Of a stretch of DNA of 64,000 bases, positions 9,148-17,638 are shown in pieces. The DNA comes from Paracoccaceae bacterium. GTDB taxonomy: Bacteria; Pseudomonadota; Alphaproteobacteria; Rhodobacterales; Rhodobacteraceae. The notes under the pieces are model-generated. The model worked only from the letters and a program-made list of their open reading frames with translations. It ran no database searches and was not told where the DNA came from. Numbering within the stretch: the stretch's first letter is position 1; every line of letters begins with the position of its first letter. The DNA is taken from contig JAFWNM010000039.1 of assembly GCA_017510335.1 (NCBI GenBank), positions 1-64,000 of the forward strand, read 5' to 3'. The translations under genes and the position numbers were made by a program.

Positions 9148-10347
9148 TCAGCTAAGGGCGAATTTCAGCAGCTTGATGGCCTTGAAGTCCGACACATCGC
9201 CGCCCACGCGCTTGGTGGCATAGAACAAGACATGCGGTTTCGCGCTGAACGGGTCGCGCAACACGCGCATGTCGGGGCGTTCGGCAATGGTATAGCCGGC
9301 CTCGAAATCGCCAAAGGCAATGGCGCAGGCGTTGTTGGCAATGTCGGGCATGTCTTCGGCCACCAGCACCGGATAGCCCATAAGGCGCGCAGGTTCACCC
9401 GCCGCCAGCCCGTCCGACCACAAGAAGCGCCCGTCGGCATCTTTCATCTTGCGCACAGCGCCTGCGGTTTTGGAATTCATCACAAATACCGCATTCGCGC
9501 GGTAGCTGGCACCCAGCGCATAGACCAGATCAACAATCGCATCGGCGGCATTGGTGCTGGCAAAATCGCCTGCCGCGCCAGTCGCAATATACCCCAGACT
9601 GCCCCATTCCCAGATTTCATCAGGAATGTCGGAATGGGTCAGGAACCCGCGCGGTTTGTCCACCCCGTCGCCGTGGATGAAGGCGGCCGCTTCCGCGCGC
9701 GCGAATTTGGACGCAATGCGCGCCGCCAGCCACCCTTCAATGTCAAAGGCGCTGTCATCGAGCAGGCGCTGGCTGGCCTTGGGCATGGCCGACAATTCAT
9801 GCAGCCGGATGGGGATGCGGTCAATCTTGGGGGTGTCGGAATCGGCAGTGGCCAGGGCCTCGGTCGCCCAGCCGGTGGACACATCCGTATGATCCACCAG
9901 CACATCAAACGATGTCGATTCCACACTGACCACAGACGCAATCGCGCGGATGGATGCGGTCGCATGCAGCACGTCGCGAATGGCCTGCGCGGTTTCAGGG
10001 TCCACCAGATAGCCGCCATCGGCAGCAATTTGGGTGTTCAGGCCCTTGGTGTCCAGCTCCAGCCCGCGCATGGGGCTGTCATCGCCCGAGCGCAGATAGG
10101 CGTCAAACGCCTTGTGGTGCAGGGTTGCGCCTGCATCGGCGGCGCATAGCGCGGGGCGGGCGGGGGAAAAGGCAGTCTTGCGGTCCAGCATGGTCAGTCG
10201 CTCTTCATGTTGATGGAACTTACGGATGATTTCGGCCTGAAAACTGCCGAATTCGGTGGTGAAATCATGCAAGGCAGTTTTCACCTCGGGGGCGTCCGGC
10301 ACGGATGTGCCGGTCCGGCCCGCTGCCTGTGGCGCGGGGTCTGTCAT
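9148..10347 (-). CDS. HK97-fold major capsid protein (GTA gp5)
   Basis: 399 residues. About the first 100 residues are charged and helical (ALHDFTTEFGSFQAEIIRKF), as in HK97-like precursors whose N-terminal scaffold is removed by the gp4 protease. The remainder shows the HK97-fold capsid motifs, for example DGGYLVDPETAQAIRDVL, FIHGDGVDKPRGFL and DMPDIANNACAIAFGDF. A CAGGAG ribosome site lies 8 bases upstream of the start. In RcGTA this protein builds the small head. Very confident by sequence pattern and position after gp4. Confidence 0.95.
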   Translation of the reverse strand: MTDPAPQAAGRTGTSVPDAPEVKTALHDFTTEFGSFQAEIIRKFHQHEERLTMLDRKTAFSPARPALCAADAGATLHHKAFDAYLRSGDDSPMRGLELDTKGLNTQIAADGGYLVDPETAQAIRDVLHATASIRAIASVVSVESTSFDVLVDHTDVSTGWATEALATADSDTPKIDRIPIRLHELSAMPKASQRLLDDSAFDIEGWLAARIASKFARAEAAAFIHGDGVDKPRGFLTHSDIPDEIWEWGSLGYIATGAAGDFASTNAADAIVDLVYALGASYRANAVFVMNSKTAGAVRKMKDADGRFLWSDGLAAGEPARLMGYPVLVAEDMPDIANNACAIAFGDFEAGYTIAERPDMRVLRDPFSAKPHVLFYATKRVGGDVSDFKAIKLLKFALS

Positions 10348-10440
10348 GTCGCTCTCCTGCGAAAAAATGGAACGATGATGCGATCAGGGGCTAGTGTAGC
10401 GGGCACAGCCCAAGATCAGGTGAAAGCAGCGTGCGCAGCC

Positions 10441-10971
10441 CTACAGGCGCGCAACAGCGTCGCGCGCATCGCGCAGGCTGGCTGTGGCCATGGCCAGATC
10501 GGCCAGCAGGCCGGATTTCGCGCCAAGACGCGCCTGTGTCTGCATGGGAAATGTCACAAGGCTGACTTCCCACAATTCCAGTTCAATCAGGCTGCGCCCG
10601 CCCGTGGCCAGCGCCTGCGCGCGCAGCGTGCGGTAGCCAATGGACAGCCCGTCCAGCGCGCCCGCCTGCACCAGCGCCAGCGCTTCGCGCGCGCGCGCCA
10701 CATCAGGCAGCAAGCGGCCCTTGACGAACAGGCCGTGGGCGTCTTCAAACACCTCATCCCAGATGCCGATGGGCTGGGCAGGGTCGTGTTGCCACAGCAT
10801 GCGCACCTTGTCCCCGCGCGCGGCCAGCCGCTGCAACGATGCGCCGTAAGCCCCGCGCAGGACCGTATCCCCGCCCTTGTCGCGCAGGCCGAACACACTG
10901 GCATAACCCGAAATCTCCTGCCCGTCCGTCAGGACCAGGCCCGCTTCGGGTTTGCAGAACTTGTATTCCAT
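10441..10971 (-). CDS. HK97 family prohead protease (GTA gp4)
   Basis: 176 residues. The start MEYKFCKP was chosen because AAAGGGGGCAAC precedes it; an upstream ATG (MKGG) lies inside that site. Probable catalytic His62 is in MLWQHDPAQPIG and probable Ser110 in ALDGLSIGYR, the pair expected for this serine protease family. EISGYASVF near residue 20 is the family hallmark. It processes the capsid scaffold during head maturation and precedes the gp5 gene in transcription order. Confidence 0.94.
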   Translation of the reverse strand: MEYKFCKPEAGLVLTDGQEISGYASVFGLRDKGGDTVLRGAYGASLQRLAARGDKVRMLWQHDPAQPIGIWDEVFEDAHGLFVKGRLLPDVARAREALALVQAGALDGLSIGYRTLRAQALATGGRSLIELELWEVSLVTFPMQTQARLGAKSGLLADLAMATASLRDARDAVARL

Positions 10972-10982
10972 GTTGCCCCCTT

Positions 10983-11225
10983 TCATTGGTTGGCAGTCAG
11001 CAGCGCCAGCGCGCCATGCAGCAACACACCTGCAGCCACAGCATAGACTGCCAGCCACAAGCGCCGCTCCAGCCGCTCGACGGCGGTTTCCAACCGCGTC
11101 ATACGAAATTCCAGCGCTTCCTTGCGCACCTCGAACACGCGTTCCTGCGCGTCAATGCGCGCCTGCGCCGCTTCAAAACTGTCATACAGGTAGCGCGACC
11201 CGCCTGTTTGACGGCGCGCGCTCAT
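10983..11225 (-). CDS. GTA head formation protein, RCAP_rcc01685 family
   Basis: 80 residues. A charged amphipathic helix (about residues 15-55, rich in Arg and Glu, heptad-like) is followed by one predicted membrane segment near residues 57-76 (LWLAVYAVAAGVLLHGALALL). The same small membrane-anchored gene lies between portal and protease in RcGTA-type clusters. It overlaps the portal stop by four bases. Its mechanism is unknown; participation in head assembly is assigned by family name and position only. Confidence 0.8.
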   Translation of the reverse strand: MSARRQTGGSRYLYDSFEAAQARIDAQERVFEVRKEALEFRMTRLETAVERLERRLWLAVYAVAAGVLLHGALALLTANQ

Positions 11226-12457
11226 GCCCCCTCGACGCGGGCAGGCAGGCCCAGAAGGGCGCGTTTTTCAGCGTCATCCAGAAAACCGGCCTGCCCGATG
11301 CGGCGCCATTGCTGTTCGCGTTCTTCCGCCAATGCGGGCACCTGGTCCAGATCGGGCTTCAGCACCACCGCACCGGGCACAAACCCCGACAGCCAATGCG
11401 CCACAGATGCCGCAACACGCTGCGCCATGGGCAACACTGTCAGGCGGTAAAAGGCGCGGTTGGCTTCTTGATAATTGGCATAGGTCGCATCGCCCGGAAT
11501 GCCCAGCAACATGGGCGGCACCCCGAAGGCGATGGCGATTTCGCGCGCGGCCGCTTCCTTGGTGCGGTGGAATTCCATGTCAGACGGCGAAAAGCCCATG
11601 GGCTTCCAGTCCAGCCCCCCTTCCAGCAGCATGGGCCGGCCCGCATTGCGCGCGCCCTGATGGTTGGTTTCAATCTCCGATTGCAGGCGTTCGAACTGCT
11701 CGGCACTCATGCTGCCCTGCCCGTCCGGCCCGCGATAGACAATCGCACCGGACGGACGCGCGGCATTGTCCAACAGCGCCTTGGACCAGTTTGATGCGGC
11801 ATTATGCACATCGACCGCGCGCGCCGCAGCCACCAGCGGCGACAGGCCGTAATGGTCATCATGGGGATGGAAGGACCGGATATGGCAAATGGGCGCCAAT
11901 CCGTCGCGCATATGAAAGCGGTGCTTTTTCGCGCCCACTGTGTAATCCCAGGCAATGGGCCAGCCATCGGCACCGGGCACAACGCTGATGCGGTCCGATC
12001 GCAGGACATGCAGCTCCTGCACCCCGCCCTCAGCGCCGGTCACCGCCTCGACATACGCATTGCCCGACAGCAGCAGTTGGGCATAAAGCGCCTCGAAGAA
12101 CTCTGCGCGCCCCTGCACCGGATTGGGCCGGGTGATCAGGTCCAGAAGCGGATGCACATCATAGCGGCGCGCGCTGTCCTGCACCACCAGCGGCAACGCG
12201 CTGGCCGCTTCCGAAATCAGGCGCACAGCGCGAAACCCGATCGGGTTGCCCACAAACCCCGCGCGCGCCAGCGACACGCCATCGCGCAGCAGGCCCGCAC
12301 CAGCCACGCCCACAAGGCCAGTGCCCGCCCCCCCAAGGCTGGCGGTTCTTGCCCCGATGCGCCCCGCTGTCAGCGGCCCGACCGCAGACGCCTTGGCCTG
12401 TGCCGGCTGGCCTGCCGCAGCTTCGGACAGTTGTGATTTGCGAAAGATATCAAACAT
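11222..12457 (-). CDS. Phage portal protein (GTA gp3)
   Basis: 411 residues of the HK97-type portal family. Visible conserved blocks are NPIGFRAVRLISEAASALP, then LLLSGNAYVEAVTG, IRSFHPHDDHYGLSPL, and the late MLLGIPGDATYANYQEA motif. The portal forms the dodecameric ring for DNA packaging and tail joining. A 154-base gap separates it from the terminase gene and holds one copy of a dispersed repeat (12485-12505). That gap makes this the least compact junction in the cluster apart from the one before gp5. Confidence 0.95.
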   Translation of the reverse strand: MFDIFRKSQLSEAAAGQPAQAKASAVGPLTAGRIGARTASLGGAGTGLVGVAGAGLLRDGVSLARAGFVGNPIGFRAVRLISEAASALPLVVQDSARRYDVHPLLDLITRPNPVQGRAEFFEALYAQLLLSGNAYVEAVTGAEGGVQELHVLRSDRISVVPGADGWPIAWDYTVGAKKHRFHMRDGLAPICHIRSFHPHDDHYGLSPLVAAARAVDVHNAASNWSKALLDNAARPSGAIVYRGPDGQGSMSAEQFERLQSEIETNHQGARNAGRPMLLEGGLDWKPMGFSPSDMEFHRTKEAAAREIAIAFGVPPMLLGIPGDATYANYQEANRAFYRLTVLPMAQRVAASVAHWLSGFVPGAVVLKPDLDQVPALAEEREQQWRRIGQAGFLDDAEKRALLGLPARVEGA

Positions 12458-12484
12458 CTCGGATATGCTCCATTCCTTGGCCCC

Positions 12485-12505
12485 TTCATCTTGCCCTAAA
12501 TACTC
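12485..12505 (-). repeat. Copy A of a terminator-linked dispersed repeat, inside the GTA cluster
   Basis: The plus strand reads TTCATCTTGC-N3-AAATACTC. The same 18 fixed bases with the same 3-base variable gap recur at 16616 and 24642. On the transcribed minus strand the element reads GAGTATTT-N3-GCAAGATGAA and stands 28 bases before the gp3 start. A GC-rich segment with only a weak 4-bp hairpin (CGGC/GCCG) lies immediately upstream in transcription, whereas the other two copies have strong hairpins there. Confidence 0.8.
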
Positions 12506-12611
12506 AAATGCGGCGGCTGCGGCCGGGCGGCACGTCAGACTGTTGCCCTGCCCCAGCCCCGTTCAGGACTGTCTGAAAGCACCCTAGCGCAACGGGATGA
12601 ACGCGCGCTTA

Positions 12612-13994
12612 TTACAGCGTGCGCACCATGGGGCGCGACCAGCGCGCGGCCGGGGCCAGCACCAGATCATGCACCGCCCCGACCAACGCATCCACGCGGT
12701 CGGGGCTGCCGGTGCCTGCAAACCCTTGGGCCGTCATTTGCGCCATCTGGTCTTCCAGCGGGCCAAGGGGGGCTGTGTGAAACACCCGCCCCTGTTCATA
12801 AAGGGCCGCCACAGGTTCTGCGCGCAGCACCTTGCCACGGCTGGCATGCACCGCGCGAAACGGCACCAGCGGGTCGATCTGGCGCAGCACTTCGGCCACC
12901 AGATTGCCGCCCTGGTTCACCTCGGCCACGATGCGGTCCCCGCCATGGCGGTGCAGCGCGTCAATGGCCGCGCGCGCCCATTGGCTGGGCGATGTGGCGC
13001 GCAGGCTGGCATCTTCCAGCACATAGGCGCGCCAGTCGGCGGGCGGCCCTTCGGTCACCGCCCCCACAACCACAATCCCGCACAGGTCGGACCGCGCATG
13101 CGCGCTAACCGCAGGGTCCACCGCGACCACGATGCGCGAACACTCCGGCGCATGGTCCACCCGCGCCCCTTCCAGCAACGCTTGCGGCCAAAGCGTGCCT
13201 GCCGCATCTTCCAGCAACTGCCCGTCCAGTTCCTGCCGTTCCAGCCGCGTGCCACGGTAGCGGTGGCGGATTTCTTCCAGGAATGACGGGGCCAGCCATG
13301 CGCGGTTCGCTTCGGTCGCGGCATGGGTCAGCACTGTGGACGGGGCGCGCAGTATGCCCTTCAGCGTGGCCTGATTGCGCGGTGTGGTGGTGACCAGCTG
13401 GCGCGGATGGGTGCCCAGACGCAGCGCGAATTGCAACATGTCCCAGGCGTCTTCTGCCTTGGGCCATTTGGCCAGTTCGTCGCACCATGCCGCATCGAAT
13501 TGTGGCCCGCGCAGCGCTTGCGGGTCGGATGCACTGAAACACTGCGCAACCGCGCCATTGGGCCAGACCAGCCGGCGCTTGCCCGCTTCCCAATGCGGCA
13601 GGCGGTCGGCGGGCGAACAGGCCATGATGCCGCTGTCGCCAAACACCATCACATCGCGCGCCTGATCATAGGTTTCCCCCACCAGCGCCACGCGCCGCGC
13701 GCGCCCCCCGTCCAGCGGGCGCGCCCCTTCGACCTGCGCGCGCACCCATTCGGCACCTGCGCGCGTCTTGCCCGCGCCGCGCCCGCCCATGCACACCCAT
13801 GTCCGCCAGTCGCCAGACGGGGGCAACTGGTGCGGCGCGGCCCAGAATTCGAACAACCACGGCAGGGCGGCCAAGGCAGCATCACTCAGGCTGTCCAGAA
13901 ATTCCGCCACGGTTTCCGGCGGCGCGCAGGCAAGCCAGTCTGCGGGCGATTTCGTCCCTTGCGGCCCCAAGGTCAAGGCTGGTGGAACGGGCAT
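12612..13994 (-). CDS. Terminase large subunit / DNA packaging ATPase-nuclease (GTA gp2)
   Basis: 460 residues from the ATG of MPVPPALTLG, preferred because AAGGGCGGCGAAG precedes it. An ATG 39 bases upstream (14033) is an alternative with a more distant GGAG. Walker A is at about residues 69-77 (GGRGAGKT). A Walker-B-like RRVALVGETYDQARDVM region follows. The C-terminal RNase H-like nuclease domain begins with IVVAVDPAVSAHARSD. The enzyme packages random host DNA headfuls in GTA producers. It overlaps the gp1 frame by 113 bases, which is typical for this cluster. Confidence 0.93.
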   Translation of the reverse strand: MPVPPALTLGPQGTKSPADWLACAPPETVAEFLDSLSDAALAALPWLFEFWAAPHQLPPSGDWRTWVCMGGRGAGKTRAGAEWVRAQVEGARPLDGGRARRVALVGETYDQARDVMVFGDSGIMACSPADRLPHWEAGKRRLVWPNGAVAQCFSASDPQALRGPQFDAAWCDELAKWPKAEDAWDMLQFALRLGTHPRQLVTTTPRNQATLKGILRAPSTVLTHAATEANRAWLAPSFLEEIRHRYRGTRLERQELDGQLLEDAAGTLWPQALLEGARVDHAPECSRIVVAVDPAVSAHARSDLCGIVVVGAVTEGPPADWRAYVLEDASLRATSPSQWARAAIDALHRHGGDRIVAEVNQGGNLVAEVLRQIDPLVPFRAVHASRGKVLRAEPVAALYEQGRVFHTAPLGPLEDQMAQMTAQGFAGTGSPDRVDALVGAVHDLVLAPAARWSRPMVRTL

Positions 13995-14241
13995 CTTCGC
14001 CGCCCTTGAGTTTCTGGATATTGGCACGTTCATGATAAGCAATCTCCAACGCCTTGCGCAGGCTGCGGAACTCCTCGGCCAGTTCCTTGCCAGCCAGCGC
14101 AGCGGGCATATCGTCATAGGTTTCAAGAATGCGCGTCAGCCGCGCGATGGAATGGTTCAGCAACTGCTCGGAATAGGACACCATGTTTTCAGGTGTCGGC
14201 CCCCCATCGGCCCGCGTGTCGGGCTGCGTGTCTTTGATCAT
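13882..14241 (-). CDS. GTA gp1, probable terminase small subunit
   Basis: 119 residues starting at MIKDTQPDTR. It is the first gene of the cluster. The middle segment is strongly helical (LLNHSIARLTRILETYDDMPAALAGKELAEEF without the last residues), as in the small terminase partner of GTA. An AGGCAAAACCTT sequence precedes the ATG. Its 3' end lies inside the beginning of gp2, so both are probably coupled. The small-terminase role is family-based; sequence conservation in this protein is low. Confidence 0.78.
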   Translation of the reverse strand: MIKDTQPDTRADGGPTPENMVSYSEQLLNHSIARLTRILETYDDMPAALAGKELAEEFRSLRKALEIAYHERANIQKLKGGEDARSTSLDLGAARDEIARRLACLRAAGNRGGISGQPE

Positions 14242-14599
14242 AAGGTTTTGCCTGTTTCTGTGGCCCCTGCACGGGGACGGGCCGCGTCTGTTGCAACGCC
14301 CCCCGCCCACCGGACCCCGCCAAACACGAAAGACCACCTTAGGGCATAAAGCTGTGAACTTGGCTAAGGGCGCGTGCGCTGCCTGTTCGCACGGCCAAAG
14401 GGGAATGCGCCCCAAGGCGCGAAGCCATAGGCGCAAGCCCGCCACGCCGCAGGACTGCCCGTCCTGCGCCCTGCCGATCTGGCTGGCGTCAGTGAATTTC
14501 CACAATCTCGGGCATAGGGCACCTGCATGACCCGCAGTCTCGCGCGGTCACACCGGCAAACCCCGTCCCGCCGCTGGCGCAGGTTCTGCCCGTGCGCGC
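14242..14599. other. 358-base region upstream of the GTA cluster, no gene; one strong hairpin
   Basis: No credible coding sequence. It must hold the promoter of the GTA cluster (minus strand), but no confident -35/-10 pair can be named. A perfect 8-bp hairpin lies at 14448-14468 (CGCAGGAC, loop TGCCC). It has no T-tract and lies about 130 bases after the stop of the permease gene, so it may separate that transcript from GTA transcription. Confidence 0.5.
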
Positions 14600-16435
14600 C
14601 TAAAGCGGCCAGAAAATCGGGATGAAGAACGCCGCCACAGCTGCCAAGACAACGTTCATCGGAATGCCGACCCGCAGAAAATCAGTGAACCGGTAGCCGC
14701 CAGGACCATAGACCAATGTGTTGGTCTGATAGCCGATCGGCGTGGCAAACGATGCCGAAGCCCCCATCATGACAGCGACAACCAGACCGCGCGGATCAAT
14801 CCCCAACGCAAGCCCAAGACCAATCACAATAGGGGTCAGAATCACCGCAACCGCATTATTTGTGACCAGCTCTGTCAGAAAACTGGTTAATGCGTAAACT
14901 GCCAACACCAGCAGCACTGGCGACAAGCCCGACATATACGGCGCCAGCGTCGAGACGATCAAGCTGACTGCCCCCGAACTTTCCAGCCCCGCCCCAACCC
15001 AGAGCATTGCAAAAATCAACGCCAGCAACCGCCCGTCAATGAAACCAAACGCCTCATCCGCATCAATGCAGCGCGTCAACAGCACCACGGCCACGCCCGC
15101 GAAGGCCATCAGCGAAATCGGGGCCAGATTCAGCGCCGAGAAAATGACAATTGCCATCAATGTCGCAATCACAATGGGCGCATGCCCGCGCCGGTAGGCG
15201 CGTTCCGATGTCAGCGTGATATCGCCCAGGTTCATGTCCTGCGCCAGCCGCTGGACATCTTCGGGCGTGCCTTCCAGCAGCAGCGTATCGCCCACGCGCA
15301 CCACCAGATTTTCGAAATTCGTGCCGATATTCTGGTTTCTGCGATGCACAGCCAGCGGATAGACCCCGTACCGCCTGCGCAACCGCATGCCCCCCAGCGC
15401 GCGGCCCACCATCTTGCAATCGGGGGGAATCAGCACTTCCACCGTGGTGGTCTGCACAGATGACAGGCGGTCCACATCGCGCATGCCGGGCGGGTCATCC
15501 GCCGGGGACCGGGTTTCGCGGGCCTCTTCAACCTGGGCCACGTCCTTGTTGGCCTTCAGACCCAGCACTTCGGAAATCTGGGTGCGCAACACCACACGGT
15601 CGCCCGCCTGCAGCACCACCGCGCCCATATCCCACCGCAAAGAGGCATCCCCGCGCAACACGTCGATCACCCGCGCCCCTTCGCGCTTGAACAGATCCAC
15701 ATCGCCGATTTTGCGGCCAATCAACCCCGAGGTTTCGGGAATCGCCACTTCGGTAAAGAACTTCGTGCGCCCCCGGTCGGCCATGATATCACTCATGGAA
15801 CTGCGCTCGGGCAGCAGGTGACGGCCCACCAACACCAGATACCCCACCCCCACCACGGCCATGATGGCCCCCAGCTTGGTGATCTCGAACACTGTAAACG
15901 GCGCCAGCCCGTTGGCCCGCGCCACCCCGTCCACCAACAGGTTGGTGGATGTGCCGATCAAGGTCAGCGTGCCCCCCATGATGGAAAGATAGCTAAGCGG
16001 TATCAACAACTTGGACGATGTGGTTTTCAACGTCTTGGCCAATGTGATGAACACTGGAATCATGACAACCACAATGGGCGTATTGTTCACAAAGGCCGAC
16101 AGGCCCAGAACTGTCAGCGTCAACGCCGACAGCGTCAGAACCGGGGCCGTCTTCACATGCTTGATGGCCAGCTGGGTAATCCAGTCCAGCGCGCCTGTGC
16201 GCACCAAAGCCCCAACAATGATAAACAACGCGCCAATGGTCCAGGGGGCGTGGTTTGACAGCGCCGCAAAGGCCGCATCGCGCGGCAATATGCCCAGGAC
16301 CAGCATGGCCACGGCCCCGCCGATGGCCGTCACTTCCACCGGGTAGATTTCTTTCATGAAGGCAATGAACATGCCCACAACAATGCTCAAGGCAATGATG
16401 GCCTGCGTTGTCTGACCCAGTTCCAAGCCCAACAT
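14600..16435 (-). CDS. SLC13/DASS-type anion permease with two RCK_C (TrkA-C) domains
   Basis: 611 residues from the ATG of MLGLELGQTT, preceded by GTCAGGGGGTAGA. Membrane segments occupy about 1-200 and 400-611, with the paired SLC13 features FVNNTPIVVVMIPVF near residue 115 and LVTNNAVAVILTPIVIGLG near the C-terminus. Between them lie two regulatory RCK_C-like domains (FTEVAIPETSGLIGRKI and the VEVLIPPDCKMVGRALGG block). The family moves dicarboxylates or sulfate with sodium. The substrate cannot be told from sequence. It lies upstream of, and in the same direction as, the GTA cluster. Confidence 0.88.
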   Translation of the reverse strand: MLGLELGQTTQAIIALSIVVGMFIAFMKEIYPVEVTAIGGAVAMLVLGILPRDAAFAALSNHAPWTIGALFIIVGALVRTGALDWITQLAIKHVKTAPVLTLSALTLTVLGLSAFVNNTPIVVVMIPVFITLAKTLKTTSSKLLIPLSYLSIMGGTLTLIGTSTNLLVDGVARANGLAPFTVFEITKLGAIMAVVGVGYLVLVGRHLLPERSSMSDIMADRGRTKFFTEVAIPETSGLIGRKIGDVDLFKREGARVIDVLRGDASLRWDMGAVVLQAGDRVVLRTQISEVLGLKANKDVAQVEEARETRSPADDPPGMRDVDRLSSVQTTTVEVLIPPDCKMVGRALGGMRLRRRYGVYPLAVHRRNQNIGTNFENLVVRVGDTLLLEGTPEDVQRLAQDMNLGDITLTSERAYRRGHAPIVIATLMAIVIFSALNLAPISLMAFAGVAVVLLTRCIDADEAFGFIDGRLLALIFAMLWVGAGLESSGAVSLIVSTLAPYMSGLSPVLLVLAVYALTSFLTELVTNNAVAVILTPIVIGLGLALGIDPRGLVVAVMMGASASFATPIGYQTNTLVYGPGGYRFTDFLRVGIPMNVVLAAVAAFFIPIFWPL

Positions 16436-16615
16436 TCTACCCCCTGACGCTGCCAACCAAGCGGTCTGGCCATTTTTGCAACTTATTGCCAGTTCGCAGC
16501 ATCATTGCAAGCCCGCGCAAGCTGCGGGCGGGGTCCGCGCCACCAGCCGCAGACAAGCGCTGCATTGCTGTGCACGCGCGCCATGGCACTGCGCGCCCCT
16601 GCCCCGCGCCGGTCC

Positions 16616-16668
16616 TTCATCTTGCAAAAAATACTCTCGGGGGGTGCGGGGGGCAGACAGCCCCCCGC
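16616..16668 (-). repeat. Copy B of the terminator-linked repeat with perfect 8-bp hairpin
   Basis: The conserved 21-base part is 16616-16636 (TTCATCTTGC-AAA-AAATACTC on plus). A perfect hairpin follows at 16646-16668 (GCGGGGGG, loop CAGACAG, CCCCCCGC). On the minus strand the hairpin comes first, 63 bases after the ymdB-like stop codon, then the GAGTATTT box. It is probably a transcription end signal for that gene. The rest of the 295-base gap shows no gene. Confidence 0.75.
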
Positions 16669-16730
16669 CTTTGCGGCGCGTCGGCGCGCGCCTTGCGCAA
16701 AACGCCTGCCTTGGGGCAGGCCCGCGCGGT

Positions 16731-17585
16731 TCAACCCGGCGTTCCGGCCATTCCCGACAGGTCCAGCGCCGATGGTCCTGCCTGCGCCAGCCGCCCGCCT
16801 ATGCGCACCATCTCGATGCGCGTGGCCTGCCCTGTGCGGTCATCGGTTTCGATATACACCCCCGACACAGTGACCGCGCCCTGGGCGGGTTCAAACCGCG
16901 CGCGCGGCATGCCCGTGATAAAACGGCGCATGGGTTCGTCTTTTTGCATGCCGATGACAGAATCATAGTCCCCGCACATGCCCGCATCGGACTGAAAGGC
17001 CGTGCCACCTGCCAGAATTTGCGCATCGGCTGTGGGAATATGGGTGTGCGTGCCCACCACAAGGCTGGCGCGCCCGTCGCACCACAACCCCATTGCGGCT
17101 TTTTCGGATGTGGCCTCGCAATGAATATCCACAATCGCGGCCTGCACCATGCCCCCGCGCGGATGGGCGCGCAGCACCGGATCAATCGCGGAAAACGGGT
17201 CGCTATAGGGCTGTTTCATGAACACCTGCCCCAGCGCCTGCGCCACCAGCACACGCCGCCCGCCTGGCGCGTCAAACACGCGCGCGCCGGCGCCCGGCGC
17301 GCCGGATTTGGCAATATTCAGCGGTCGTATGATGCGCGGCTCCTGCGCGCAGAACTCGCGCATGGTTTTTTGGTCAAAGGCATGATCGCCCAATGTGATG
17401 ACATCGGCGCCCGCTTCCAGCAGGGATTTCGCGTGTTCGGGCGTCAGCCCCATGCCGCCTGTGGCGTTTTCGCCGTTCACGACCGCGAAATCCAGCCGCC
17501 AGTCACGGCGCATCACGGGCAGCAGCGCGGCAACTGCCGCGCGCCCTGCCCGTCCCATTACATCGCCCAGAAACACTATTCGCAT
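16731..17585 (-). CDS. YmdB-like metallophosphoesterase (TIGR00282 family)
   Basis: 284 residues. Metal-site motifs of the calcineurin-like YmdB family are present: FLGDVMG (Asp8), VVNGEN (Asn40), TLGDHAFDQ and VGTHTHIPTAD. The third is GDH rather than the GNH of the Bacillus and Mycoplasma prototypes; the change keeps a possible metal ligand. Prototype enzymes hydrolyse 2',3'-cyclic nucleotides. The gene is followed by the dispersed repeat copy B. The substrate in this organism is unknown. Confidence 0.9.
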   Translation of the reverse strand: MRIVFLGDVMGRAGRAAVAALLPVMRRDWRLDFAVVNGENATGGMGLTPEHAKSLLEAGADVITLGDHAFDQKTMREFCAQEPRIIRPLNIAKSGAPGAGARVFDAPGGRRVLVAQALGQVFMKQPYSDPFSAIDPVLRAHPRGGMVQAAIVDIHCEATSEKAAMGLWCDGRASLVVGTHTHIPTADAQILAGGTAFQSDAGMCGDYDSVIGMQKDEPMRRFITGMPRARFEPAQGAVTVSGVYIETDDRTGQATRIEMVRIGGRLAQAGPSALDLSGMAGTPG

Positions 17586-17638
17586 GGGCGCGTGTCATAG
17601 GCGTGTCGGCCCCGCAGGGCAAGGCCAAAGCGCAGTTT

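Noticed and set aside
55-14241. An integrated temperate prophage
   Set aside because: Gene order and content match RcGTA-type clusters; there is no integrase, repressor, replication or lysis gene and no attachment repeats in the window.
16483-16734. 83-codon open frame on minus between the ymdB-like gene and the permease
   Set aside because: It reads through the dispersed repeat and its hairpin; PPAPPESIFCKMK is simply the translated repeat.
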